This document shows positions 43,359 through 52,033 of a DNA stretch of 52,209 nt, piece by piece. Position 1 is the stretch's first letter, and the number at the start of each line of letters is the position of its first letter. The stretch lies in contig NZ_JMPI01000032.1 in assembly GCF_000735355.1 (NCBI RefSeq), forward strand, positions 1-52,209. The letters are read 5' to 3'. Under the pieces are notes generated by a model. That model had not been told where the DNA came from. It worked only from the letters and a program-made list of their open reading frames with translations, and ran no database searches. Source of the DNA: Buttiauxella agrestis ATCC 33320. Lineage in GTDB: Bacteria; Pseudomonadota; Gammaproteobacteria; Enterobacterales; Enterobacteriaceae. The translations under genes and the position numbers were made by a program.

Positions 43359-45287
43359 TTAACCGTATCTGATTTTCCCATCTATATAAGGCTGAGGTTT
43401 ACCAAACAGATAGCCTTGTATGAAATCACAGCCCAGCAACTGAAGGCTTTCCAGTTGCTCCTGTGTTTCAACACCTTCCGCAACGGACTTCATATTGAGG
43501 GATTTCGCCATGCCGGTGATGAGCCTGATAATATTAAGGGCGTCTTCCTGTGTCGATATCGAATGCACAAAGGATTTGTCTATTTTGATTTTATCGAAGG
43601 CAAGCCTGCTGAGGCGCGAAATAGAAGAATAACCGGTACCAAAATCATCGAGGGAGATTTTAACCCCCAGAGCCCGCAGCCTGTTAAGCGTATTCATCGG
43701 CGTATTGCTCTCAGTAAAGAGAGAGGATTCTGTCACTTCCAGTTCAAGACGCTCAGCGGGAAGTCCCGTTTCGTTCAGAATGGACAACACCATTGTGGCA
43801 AAGGTTTTACTGCTTAGCTGGACAGGAGAGACATTGACTGAAATTTTAGTCGGAATCACCCAGGAAGCGGCTTCGCGGCAGGCCATCTCAAGCACCGATT
43901 TCCCCATCTCGTTTATCATTCCTGTTTTTTCAGCCACAGGAATAAAGCTGTCCGGCGACAGGAGCCCCTTCTGAGGATGTATCCAACGAATAAGGGCTTC
44001 ATAACTGTAAATTTCCTGGCTGAAAGAATCGACAATAGGCTGATAGTAAACCACGAATTCTTTATTCACTAACGCCAGTGCCATATCATGCTCAAGGGTT
44101 CGGCTTTCTTGCAGCTTATCTAACATCCATTGCCGGAAGACTTTTATCTTACCAGCGCCTTCCTTTTTGGCTTCATAAAGGGCCAGATCGGCAAATTTAT
44201 AAAGATAGTCGGAGCGGCGTTCAGTGTCTGAGACGACAATACCGACACTGGTGGTTATATTGATAATCGTATTATTAATAGTGTAGGGCTGGCTGATTAT
44301 ATTGCATATTTTTTGGGCTTGTGAAACGGCACTGCTCTCCGTCAGGCCACTCGAGAGAAACGCAAACTCATCCCCGCCTAAACGATAAAGCGTATCGGAA
44401 GTCAGGCCCATTGAAATAAGACGGTGTGATATCTGGCGTAATAACATATCGCCGACATCATGACCATACGTATCATTGACCTCCTTGAATCGATCTAAAT
44501 CAAACAACATCACATTCACAGAATTATTGGTTTTTACCGCGATCTCGATGGTTTCATTTAAATTCCCCCAGAAAAAATGGCGGTTATTCATTTCTGTCAA
44601 AGAGTCATGGTAGACGTCATACTCCAACTTTGTATTCTGGATTTGCAATTTTTCTTTAGATTCCTGCAGTGCTTCAGCAAGACTCTTTACCTGAAGATGC
44701 GCCTTCAGAATATTTCTGTTTTGATAAAATATCAGCACGCCGAGTATCGCACTCATTATGATCAACAATACAGACGTCGCTGAGTAAATATAGTACAGGG
44801 TTTTAATTTTGAGGTTGGCGTCATTAATTGAATTAATGTCTTTGTCTAAAGCGCCGGACGACAGACGAGCCAGTTGTGGGTCAAGCGTCTGCATTCTTTT
44901 CAGGTATGCCTGGAGTTCTGAGCGGTTCATTTTCTCAAGATGAATATCCAGATACTCAAGTGTCTTTTCAAGCTGTAGAGCCAGTGCATGATGGGCTTTA
45001 TTACTTTCTATGTAATCCCTCAGATCACCTTCTTTCATTAAATCACTCTGGCTGAGCATAATGTCGAGACGCATGCGCACATCATCCAGCGTCATCGTTT
45101 CATCAATAGTGTAAAGACCAAGCAACGACTCGAACCGGTAATACTCTGATACCATCTGTGCAGCAGACCACGAAGCGGCGTAGTGAGTCAGTTTCTGTAA
45201 CTCTTGTTGCCTTTCATGCACAAGGAAAGAGATATACCCGGTAGATATAAAAAGGAAACAAATGATGCCAGCCAGAATTCTGTTCAT
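43359..45287 (-). CDS. Membrane GGDEF-EAL protein (c-di-GMP turnover)
   Basis: A 642-residue protein with TM1 (about 7-23), a periplasmic segment (about 30-160), TM2 (about 165-188), a short coiled coil, GGDEF 304-308 (intact) and an EAL domain with EAL at 430-432, NVSP, DDFGTGYSS (547-555), IDKSFV and EGVETQEQ. Both active sites look complete; the I-site RxxD before GGDEF reads LTSD (295-298), so product inhibition is probably lost. It is 17 bp downstream of a periplasmic molybdopterin-domain protein, which may act as its sensor partner. Convergent with the cat gene. Confidence 0.95.
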   Translation of the reverse strand: MNRILAGIICFLFISTGYISFLVHERQQELQKLTHYAASWSAAQMVSEYYRFESLLGLYTIDETMTLDDVRMRLDIMLSQSDLMKEGDLRDYIESNKAHHALALQLEKTLEYLDIHLEKMNRSELQAYLKRMQTLDPQLARLSSGALDKDINSINDANLKIKTLYYIYSATSVLLIIMSAILGVLIFYQNRNILKAHLQVKSLAEALQESKEKLQIQNTKLEYDVYHDSLTEMNNRHFFWGNLNETIEIAVKTNNSVNVMLFDLDRFKEVNDTYGHDVGDMLLRQISHRLISMGLTSDTLYRLGGDEFAFLSSGLTESSAVSQAQKICNIISQPYTINNTIINITTSVGIVVSDTERRSDYLYKFADLALYEAKKEGAGKIKVFRQWMLDKLQESRTLEHDMALALVNKEFVVYYQPIVDSFSQEIYSYEALIRWIHPQKGLLSPDSFIPVAEKTGMINEMGKSVLEMACREAASWVIPTKISVNVSPVQLSSKTFATMVLSILNETGLPAERLELEVTESSLFTESNTPMNTLNRLRALGVKISLDDFGTGYSSISRLSRLAFDKIKIDKSFVHSISTQEDALNIIRLITGMAKSLNMKSVAEGVETQEQLESLQLLGCDFIQGYLFGKPQPYIDGKIRYG

Positions 45288-45304
45288 GTTGGTCTTTAGA
45301 CCCC

Positions 45305-45799
45305 TTACTCAATATTCATTCTGCTGACCTGCCAGGCTGACCTTGAATAATAAATCTGATTATTCAGCTCCGGCAGGCTGTCATAGGGGTAAACAACAAA
45401 CAGCGGGCCTTTATCACGGATACGCATATATTCTCCGTTGATTTTTAAAGCAAGGATAACGTTGTATTTCTTAAAATCATTGAGGGGGATTTCAGTGGTG
45501 TAGTCATTGAGCGCAGTGACCTTTACAACAGAACCTTTCGCCCCGACATAATCCATGAGCTTTTGCAGTGGAATACCCGTAAATGTTGTGCGGCCATCAT
45601 ACCAGGGAGAAGTGGTCTGAAAGCTGACCATCCCCAGTTTCTCAAGGCTGGCGAGATCAAAAACGGCTTTTCCACCTTCATTTGTATTTTCGATATTACC
45701 TGAGAGCGTTAAAAGGATTTTACCGGCAGGCCTGGAAAATTCACCCGCCCAGACCGGTGTGGAGAGCGCAAAGCTTAACAGCATGACAATTAACCGCAT
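45305..45799 (-). CDS. Periplasmic oxidoreductase-molybdopterin-domain protein
   Basis: A 164-residue secreted protein (signal peptide about 1-19, ending VWAG). The mature part has a fold like the sulfite-oxidase molybdopterin domain (PF00174): FDLASLEKLG, FTGIPLQKLMDYVGAKG, VKVTALNDYTTEIPL and LFVVYPYD. Conserved Cys for cofactor binding is not seen, so it may be a cofactor-free sensor. Same-strand gene with the GGDEF-EAL protein 17 bp away. ATG at 45799 follows GAGG by 6 nt. Confidence 0.8.
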   Translation of the reverse strand: MRLIVMLLSFALSTPVWAGEFSRPAGKILLTLSGNIENTNEGGKAVFDLASLEKLGMVSFQTTSPWYDGRTTFTGIPLQKLMDYVGAKGSVVKVTALNDYTTEIPLNDFKKYNVILALKINGEYMRIRDKGPLFVVYPYDSLPELNNQIYYSRSAWQVSRMNIE

Positions 45800-46392
45800 T
45801 TTGACCTCGTATATCAACCGGATGTTAAAGAATTATAATTTAGATACTGTGCTATTTATATATGCTCTGGAACTATTGTTGATACAATCATTTCACCAAT
45901 ATTTTAACTCATTAAAATCAACAGGTTAAAAACAATTTCCTTTTTAAATTGATTAAGAAATGTCGATGCCGTTATTTGATATACATAAAACAGCGTTGCA
46001 CCTGTGCAAAAAAAAACCACCTCTTTACTCAGCACAAATAAACACACAGCAATATAAAGGTTTATTTATTTGTGAGCCGACAGGAATTTCACGCAAGCAA
46101 TTGTCAGCTAATGGCACATAGAGGAGTTCGAAGCGAAGCAATGATCCAAAAGCGCCTGGAAAGACCATCGCCTTTTTCATACTGAAGTGGCCGACAAAAA
46201 TTGGCCACGACATGAGAGCATTTCTGGAACCATTGAGGAAACATGATCAATGGGGAGAAGATATCACAGCGTGCTTACCTTGATTAAGCGCGGCCAAACC
46301 GATAAGGCATCGGGGAGCATCTGGGGAAATTATCAAGGTTAGTTTTATTAAGGATTTATTGGGAGAACTTACAATTCAAAGGAGGGAGTAAT

Positions 46393-46429
46393 CTTAAAAG
46401 CCCTGACCATTGCAGCCAGGGCTTTTAAG
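46393..46429. repeat. Perfect inverted repeat, 13-bp arms, 11-nt loop
   Basis: CTTAAAAGCCCTG (46393-46405) and CAGGGCTTTTAAG (46417-46429). T-rich arms on both strands resemble a bidirectional terminator, yet no gene ends nearby. Confidence 0.8.
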
Positions 46430-46991
46430 GTACTACAGACTTCAGATTTAACATTAATGGACTTAATAAAATGATACTGCTATTTATACTGCTTTCAAAT
46501 GTACCCGTTTACTACAGATAATATTGGGCATTAATACTAAAAATCCTCCCTCTATTTATCTCGTCATACACCTGCCTGCGCTTTCAGAACCTAAGCGTGG
46601 CAACTTAAACAAGCACATCACCCATCGCGACATATACTCTTTGATGCGTTGCCTGTTGCTCATACGGTTACCATAAACAAACGAAACCGTCAGCATCAAC
46701 TAAAAAACAAGGCCTTACATCGTCGCGCTAACACTACCATTTTGCGAACCAGCACAATCACTACAAGGCCTGAAAGCAACTACATCCCAAACAACAAACT
46801 TCGTGGCCTGTAAAGCAAAATGGCTTTCCCAGAACTTCTTTCTATTCACTAACTTACTAACCACTTTCATTGTGCTGCTGAGTACTAATTTACTCATTTG
46901 AGATTTGAGGTCAATACTGTTTTTTAAAACATGTTTTTATTTACAGCGACAGTGATATATCCCGCTACTCATTGTACCGACTTACTAGCAA

Positions 46992-47060
46992 AGTCCGCTA
47001 GTGGCACGGAACGGACACGTTAACTGGGCTTAAAGTCCGCTGTGAGCGAGAAGGGGACGA
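46992..47060. repeat. Dispersed GTCCGCT repeat pair
   Basis: AGTCCGCTAGTGGCACGGAACGGAC-type copy (46992-47016) and AAGTCCGCTGTGAGCGAGAAGG (about 47033-47054) within 70 bp, belonging to the same family as 14844 and 47639. Confidence 0.65.
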
Positions 47061-47171
47061 AAGTTGCCCTCATGTTTTCGATTATGCCATCTTAGTCATC
47101 TCGTATCGTTCAAAAAATGCGGCAACACTTTTAATAATCAAGCTAAGTAATGACACATATAAGGAATCATT

Positions 47172-47576
47172 ATGCCTGGAATAACGCTCACATTGTCTGG
47201 TTGCAAGGATCAAAAATTAACCAAAGAGTGTGTACTTTTAGCTACTCAAATCACATGCGAGATATTGAAGAAAAACAGCTTCGAAACCATGGTAATAGTA
47301 AGACATGTGGATGATGATGACTGGTTTATTGATGGCAAGAGTCTGGCTGAATGGGGGAAAAATTCGTTTAGACTTGAAGTTACTGTCGTGGATGAAACGT
47401 GTAGCAAAGATCAGAAAGCAGCGTATCAAAAAGCAATTTACAACGCTATGGACCAAGCTATTGGTAACCTACATCCTCAGTCAAATGTGCATGTTATTGA
47501 TTGTAAAGCTGCTTCATATGGATACACAGGGATAACGCAAGAATACAGATATCAGCATAAAGATGAGTTTTACTAA
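47172..47576 (+). CDS. Tautomerase superfamily protein (4-OT-like, Pro2)
   Basis: A 134-residue protein beginning MPGITLTLSG with the catalytic proline at position 2 after Met removal, typical of the 4-oxalocrotonate tautomerase superfamily. AAGGAA lies 6 nt upstream. The chain length suggests a duplicated beta-alpha-beta unit. It carries several Cys residues. Substrate unknown. Solitary gene, flanked by dispersed repeats on both sides. Confidence 0.72.
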   Translation: MPGITLTLSGCKDQKLTKECVLLATQITCEILKKNSFETMVIVRHVDDDDWFIDGKSLAEWGKNSFRLEVTVVDETCSKDQKAAYQKAIYNAMDQAIGNLHPQSNVHVIDCKAASYGYTGITQEYRYQHKDEFY

Positions 47577-47638
47577 CCAAAATTTCTTTTCTATTATCGT
47601 TAATGAGGCGCATTTTGATTGTGGACTTAAGACGCCAA

Positions 47639-47665
47639 CGTCCGCTCCTGGCACGAAGCCGCTCT
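47639..47665. repeat. Dispersed GTCCGCT repeat copy
   Basis: CGTCCGCTCCTGGCACGAAG followed by CCGCTC (47639-47664), a near-consensus copy of the family between the tautomerase and AraC genes. Confidence 0.65.
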
Positions 47666-47706
47666 TAGGGTTGCATCCTAACGGCTAAAAGAGAGCAGCG
47701 TTAAAC

Positions 47707-48474
47707 TCAGGCTCTGTGCGATTTAATCTCGCCAGGCGAGTGGCCGAATTTACGCAAAAATGCGCGAGAAAATGCTGCGGCGCTTCCGAAGCCAACCATG
47801 GCGGCAGCAGCTTTTACGCTATGCCCTGATCGCAGTTTTGCCCTCCCCAAGGCTAAACGCCAGCTGGTTAAATATGCGCCCGGCGATTGTCCGACGGTTT
47901 TCTTGAAGATTTCAATAAATTGCGCCCGTGACATTCCCGCGATGGCTGACAAATCGAGAATATTCCAGTTCGCCGCGGGTTTATCGTGCATGGCGATGAG
48001 ACTCTTATGAAGTTTTGGGTGTGCAAGTCCCGCTAACAATCCGGCATCAACCGTGCCAATCGCGATTGCCCGACGGATTGCCAACACAACGACAACCTCA
48101 CACAGGCGGGTTCGGACTGAGCCTCCACCGCAACGAGCCACGTCGATCTCAGCCACGATCAGCTCTACCAGACCCAGTAATTGCGGCATCTCAGTCATGG
48201 AAAAACACAGCTCGTCTGGTAATGCACCGACCAATGGATTATCACTGCCGCCAAAATCTACCCTGGCAGCAGCGCACAACCTTGCCCCGGCGGGTAGGCC
48301 AAACGACTCCCTGACACGATAAAGTAAATGGGTCGGACCGCCTGAGTTATTTATGTCGATGATGAGAAGATTCGCGGACTCCGCGCAATCGCAATGCTTA
48401 GCACGGAGTTGAAAGGCTTGCAGAAAGGCCGTCAGGCGATCATGACTTAGTGAAGTTTCCAGATTTTCAATCAT
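47707..48474 (-). CDS. AraC-family regulator with cupin_6-type N-terminus
   Basis: A 255-residue regulator with an N-terminal cupin-like region and two C-terminal HTHs (about 165-255; LSAIAGMSRAQFIEIFKKTVGQSPGAYL and VKAAAAMVGFGSAAAFSRAFLRKFGHSPGEI). I chose ATG at 48474 (MIENLETSL) with GAGA 7 nt upstream; the TTG start at 48501 is weaker. It is divergent from the methyltransferase gene and probably controls it. Confidence 0.88.
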   Translation of the reverse strand: MIENLETSLSHDRLTAFLQAFQLRAKHCDCAESANLLIIDINNSGGPTHLLYRVRESFGLPAGARLCAAARVDFGGSDNPLVGALPDELCFSMTEMPQLLGLVELIVAEIDVARCGGGSVRTRLCEVVVVLAIRRAIAIGTVDAGLLAGLAHPKLHKSLIAMHDKPAANWNILDLSAIAGMSRAQFIEIFKKTVGQSPGAYLTSWRLALGRAKLRSGHSVKAAAAMVGFGSAAAFSRAFLRKFGHSPGEIKSHRA

Positions 48475-48562
48475 GTTTTTCTCAAACTTTATCATCAACA
48501 ATCTTTTATCCTACTTCAAAATGCTGAGATGACCCAAACCGAAACGATTGACAGGAGACGCC

Positions 48563-49279
48563 ATGACCCAAGATTCTGCCGCTAAATTCGACGCTGTGCG
48601 TGCAGGGGAGTATGCACGACAAAGCCGGATCGCCCTCGCCGGATATGATGCATGCCACGAGCTATCCGCCTGCATGCTGTCAGCCGTCCTGGGCGAAGGA
48701 AAGTCTGCGCGCGTGCTGGTAGTTGGCGCGGGCGGAACGGCAGGTGAAATCATTGCCTCAGCGACACTGGAGCCATACTGGTCATTCGTCGCCGTCGATC
48801 CATCTCAACCGATGCTGGACCTTGCCCGCGTGAATATGACCGAAGCAGGAATAGCAGACCGAGTAAAAGCCGTTCAGGGCGTGGTCTCCGATTTGGATGC
48901 TGCCCCATTATTCGATGCAGCACTCATGATTGGCGTGTTGCACCACCTCCCTGACGATAAGGTAAAGCAAGAAGTTTTGGCAGGGGTGGCAATGCGCCTT
49001 AAACCGGGCTCCCCCTTGATTGTTGCGGGTAACTATCGCGCTTACGCTTCCCAGCCCTTGCTAATGGCTGGGTGGTCAAATCGTTGGCGAATGAACGGAG
49101 TGGGTCCGGAAGAGATTCAGGCCAAAATGAACAAAATTCTGCAGGGCGCAGAGCCTCCTCAATCGGAAGAAGCCGTCTTTGCCCTACTCAACGGAGCAGG
49201 CTTTGAGGAACCCATTCGTTTTTTTGCCAGTTTATTCTGGGGTGCCTGGTTGGCCCGACGCATGCCAGCATCAAATTGA
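48563..49279 (+). CDS. Class I SAM-dependent methyltransferase
   Basis: A 238-residue protein with motif I VLVVGAGGTAGE (about 47-58), motif II FVAVDPSQPMLDLA and motif IV-like FDAALMIGVLHHLPD. Small-molecule methyltransferase fold; substrate unknown. ATG at 48563 has AGGAG 5 nt upstream; the frame beginning at 48548 uses TTG. Divergent partner of the AraC gene (88 bp between starts). Confidence 0.88.
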   Translation: MTQDSAAKFDAVRAGEYARQSRIALAGYDACHELSACMLSAVLGEGKSARVLVVGAGGTAGEIIASATLEPYWSFVAVDPSQPMLDLARVNMTEAGIADRVKAVQGVVSDLDAAPLFDAALMIGVLHHLPDDKVKQEVLAGVAMRLKPGSPLIVAGNYRAYASQPLLMAGWSNRWRMNGVGPEEIQAKMNKILQGAEPPQSEEAVFALLNGAGFEEPIRFFASLFWGAWLARRMPASN

Positions 49280-49421
49280 TCGAACAGTGGGTCATATTAA
49301 AGAAAATATCAGTAATAGGGGGTCTGTTGAAATCCGGCGATTCAGCATCTCTACTTGAAGAATTATGCATTTATCATCAGCATCTCCTATCCTGAAGAAG
49401 AACTATATAAAGGCTATCGCC

Positions 49422-49877
49422 ATGATAACAGTAGATAAAGCAGATCCACTTTCTTCAGATTCTCATTCTTTAATAGAAAAATTGTCAGCAGAGCTTGCCG
49501 CTATTACTGGTGATAGTGGCAAAAGTAATTTCACCATAGACTCAGTGGATGGGGACAGGTCGCTCTGGGTACTGGCAAGAAACAAAAAAGGCGATGCGAT
49601 AGGTTGCGGAGCTATCCGACCGTTAACAGAAAATATCGCCGAACTTAAAAGAATGTTTTCAGACCGGAGCTCCCCCGGAGTGGGAAAAGCTTTACTCACT
49701 TTTCTTGAAACATCCGCAAAAAATATGGGATATACAGAGCTCTGGCTTGAAACCCGATATGTTAACCATAAGGCTGTAAATTTTTATATGAACAATGGAT
49801 ACGTATCCATTGAAAATTACGGCCCCTATATCGGCCGGGAAGAGGCTGTATGTTTCTCGAAAGTATTACGGGACTGA
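49422..49877 (+). CDS. GNAT-family N-acetyltransferase
   Basis: A 151-residue GNAT protein with the acetyl-CoA-binding region SSPGVGKALLTFLETSAKNMGYTELWLET (a QxxGxG/A-like loop near residue 87) and the closing YPV-like AVNFYMNNGYVSIENYG. ATG at 49422 with AAGG 8 nt upstream; longer frame from 49365 is weaker. Substrate unknown. AT-rich compared with the methyltransferase before it. Confidence 0.87.
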   Translation: MITVDKADPLSSDSHSLIEKLSAELAAITGDSGKSNFTIDSVDGDRSLWVLARNKKGDAIGCGAIRPLTENIAELKRMFSDRSSPGVGKALLTFLETSAKNMGYTELWLETRYVNHKAVNFYMNNGYVSIENYGPYIGREEAVCFSKVLRD

Positions 49878-50199
49878 TACAAAGACTATTTAGCATAAGC
49901 GTAATTCTCCTCATACTTTTGTTTGTGCCGCGTGTTTATGACCGCTGTTGGCACAGGGCTACCAGCAGCAACGCTTTCTGACTGAGCAGGTTAGCTACGC
50001 GTTAGAGCAGTCGCAGACCATTTACTTGCCATATTTGATGCGATTGAAAATCAACTGACGATACCATGATAGCGCCATCCGCCTCACCAACGACCAACAT
50101 ATATTCATGGCACAGGATCGCCTTTTAATCACGGTGCCAATGAACAGATAACAGCTACGGACCACATTACTTCTAACGTGATGTCTGTTTTGTACAAAC
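49878..50199. other. Gene-free region with relic repeat
   Basis: No supported gene. ACCGCTGTTGGCACAGGGC at 49941-49959 looks like a decayed copy of the dispersed repeat family; nothing else is recognised. Confidence 0.5.
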
Positions 50200-51519
50200 C
50201 TATATGTCATTGCTCAGGAGAACGCATTCACACCCCAACGCCAGAGAGAGCAAAGAAAATTCATTCGACTCTTTCCCCAGAATTTCCATTCCTACCGGCA
50301 GCCCCTTTTGCGTCCTGCCACACGGCATTGTTATGGCGGGCAAACCGCTGATGGCTGCCAGTTCAGACGCACAGCCAGGGGGCATTTTATTGAGGCTTTC
50401 GGGCAGTCGGCAAACCGTGGGATAAAGAAAACCCTCGATACGATTCTGTTCTGCAGCCAGCCCGAGTGCATGGGCTAATCGTCGCTGAAAGCGGCGTCCA
50501 CTCAACCACAAAGGTTTGTTCAGGCTTTGATAATCCAGCATTTTTTCAAGCAGTGGGATGAACTCAGGCAGACACTCACCGGAATCCACAATTCCCCGCA
50601 GCGTTGTCGGCACAGCTGTTTGTGCCGCCAGCCAGCTGTTTATGGCGATCGGGAATTCATACATGCTCAGGCAAGACTGTGATTCAACCTCCGCCAGAAT
50701 GGGCAGAGCGATCTCTACGATGACTGCGCCCGCCTGGCGTAATCTCTCCAGCGCCTTGTTCCAGACCGTTCGCTCATCGCTATTTTCTGCCTCCAGCGCG
50801 CGAATCACGCCTAATCGCACGCCTTTCAGCGATGTTGGCGATAATTCTGCAGCCTCTTCGCCGTGGAGAATGCAATGTAACAGCGCTGCATCCCGGACAC
50901 TGTGGACCATGGGGCCAACGGTATCCTTACTCACGGACAGCGGCGCAACGCCCGCGAGCTGCTGTCGTCGGAAAGCAGGACGCAGTCCGACCAACCCGGT
51001 GTAGCTGCATGGAATGCGAATCGAACCACCGGTATCGGTTCCCAGCGCACCATCTGCCATTCCGGCAATCACAGATGCAGCACTGCCCCCGCTGGATCCG
51101 CCTGCGGTTAACGCCGGGCACAGTGGGTTACGGACATCGCCCCCCAGAGAACTCCGGGAGCGAACATCAAAAGCAAACTCTGACATATTCGCCCTTGCCA
51201 GAATAATCGCCCCTGCTTTCCGCAGACGCTGGATCACTAACGCATCCTTAGCCGCGATGACCGATTCCAGCGCCTTACACCCCAGCGTTAGCGGCAAAGA
51301 CGCACAGGCAATATTATCTTTTACAATGAGGGGGATGCCATGCAGCGGCCCGAGGATTTTCTTTTCGCGGCGTAATTGCTGACACTTTTCTGCTTGAGAA
51401 ATGGCCTCCGGGTTTACCCCGAGAATCGCGTTAAGGTGCTGGTTCTGCTCGACTATCTCCAGTCGTCGGGCTATCTCTTCCCGGCAGTCGGACGGTGGTA
51501 CAAGACGCATAGTTCGCAT
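50200..51519 (-). CDS. Amidase signature family enzyme
   Basis: A 439-residue amidase-signature hydrolase with catalytic triad K67 (LIVKDN), S142 and S166 in GGSSGGSAASVIAGMADGALGTDTGGSIR. Such enzymes hydrolyse amides, for example aryl amides, allophanate or indole acetamide. The N-terminus is shorter than in many members but the signature is complete. AGGAA lies 8 nt before the ATG at 51519. Solitary gene; substrate cannot be told. Confidence 0.92.
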   Translation of the reverse strand: MRTMRLVPPSDCREEIARRLEIVEQNQHLNAILGVNPEAISQAEKCQQLRREKKILGPLHGIPLIVKDNIACASLPLTLGCKALESVIAAKDALVIQRLRKAGAIILARANMSEFAFDVRSRSSLGGDVRNPLCPALTAGGSSGGSAASVIAGMADGALGTDTGGSIRIPCSYTGLVGLRPAFRRQQLAGVAPLSVSKDTVGPMVHSVRDAALLHCILHGEEAAELSPTSLKGVRLGVIRALEAENSDERTVWNKALERLRQAGAVIVEIALPILAEVESQSCLSMYEFPIAINSWLAAQTAVPTTLRGIVDSGECLPEFIPLLEKMLDYQSLNKPLWLSGRRFQRRLAHALGLAAEQNRIEGFLYPTVCRLPESLNKMPPGCASELAAISGLPAITMPCGRTQKGLPVGMEILGKESNEFSLLSLALGCECVLLSNDI

Positions 51520-51982
51520 TGAGTGATTTCCTATTTCAACTTAAACCTGCGGGCAAATTTCATTGCTGCTCTACACCTAGCCTAATCCCGCAGGATATCT
51601 GTTCTTTCCATCCCCTCATGCTTGCATACGTATGCAATTTAAAAAGTCATCCACCTCACAAAAACAAAACAATTGCCTTACAACTAAAACACCAATTATT
51701 AACTTATAAGCTGATGTCATGACAGCACAGTACGTTGCCATATTACGCTGAACAGTCCCGGAGATTAGTACATTACGATGTTAGCAACGTCCGCCCCTGG
51801 CGCCCGAAGCGCTGCTCGCTGGCAGCTATGAGCAAATAGCGGAAGTTGGCTACCTAGTTAAAGCGATTCACACTGTGACGACTTTGAAGTTTTCCTGCCT
51901 CTCGTTTGAAGCTCGGGCCAGAAGAATGTTGCAGTCATTTTACGGGTTCGGTGTGACCATTACAGTGCCAAAGATTAAGCGT
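51520..51982. other. Gene-free region with dispersed repeat copy
   Basis: No supported gene. ACGTCCGCCCCTGGCGCCCGAAGCG... and GCAGCTATGAGCAAATAGCGGAAG (51786-51844) form a diverged copy of the dispersed repeat. The rest shows nothing recognised. Confidence 0.5.
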
Positions 51983-52008
51983 TAAGGCCTGATATCCATC
52001 AGGCCTTA
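51983..52008. terminator. Hairpin downstream of the right-edge gene
   Basis: TAAGGCCTGAT-ATCC-ATCAGGCCTTA, perfect 11-bp arms. It lies 26 bp after the stop codon of the minus-strand gene and may end its transcript; no T-run of more than two follows on the minus strand, so it could also be a repeat. Confidence 0.6.
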
Positions 52009-52033
52009 GTACCCATAAACTATCTTTAAGCGC

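Larger units (their letters stand above)
45800..47171. other. 1.37-kb gene-poor AT-rich stretch
   Basis: No gene is supported. A 60-residue frame on the minus strand (46715-46897, ending NGSVSATM) has no ribosome binding site and no family. A perfect 13-bp hairpin lies at 46393-46429 and dispersed repeats at 46992-47060. It may be decayed mobile DNA. Confidence 0.55.

Noticed and set aside
46715..46897. 60-residue minus-strand frame in the gene-poor stretch
   Set aside because: No ribosome binding site, no family resemblance, and frame length expected by chance in this AT-rich DNA.
49945..50056. Short plus-strand frame (LAQGYQQQRFLTEQVSY...) suggesting a coding remnant
   Set aside because: No start, short, and no family resemblance; cannot be separated from chance.
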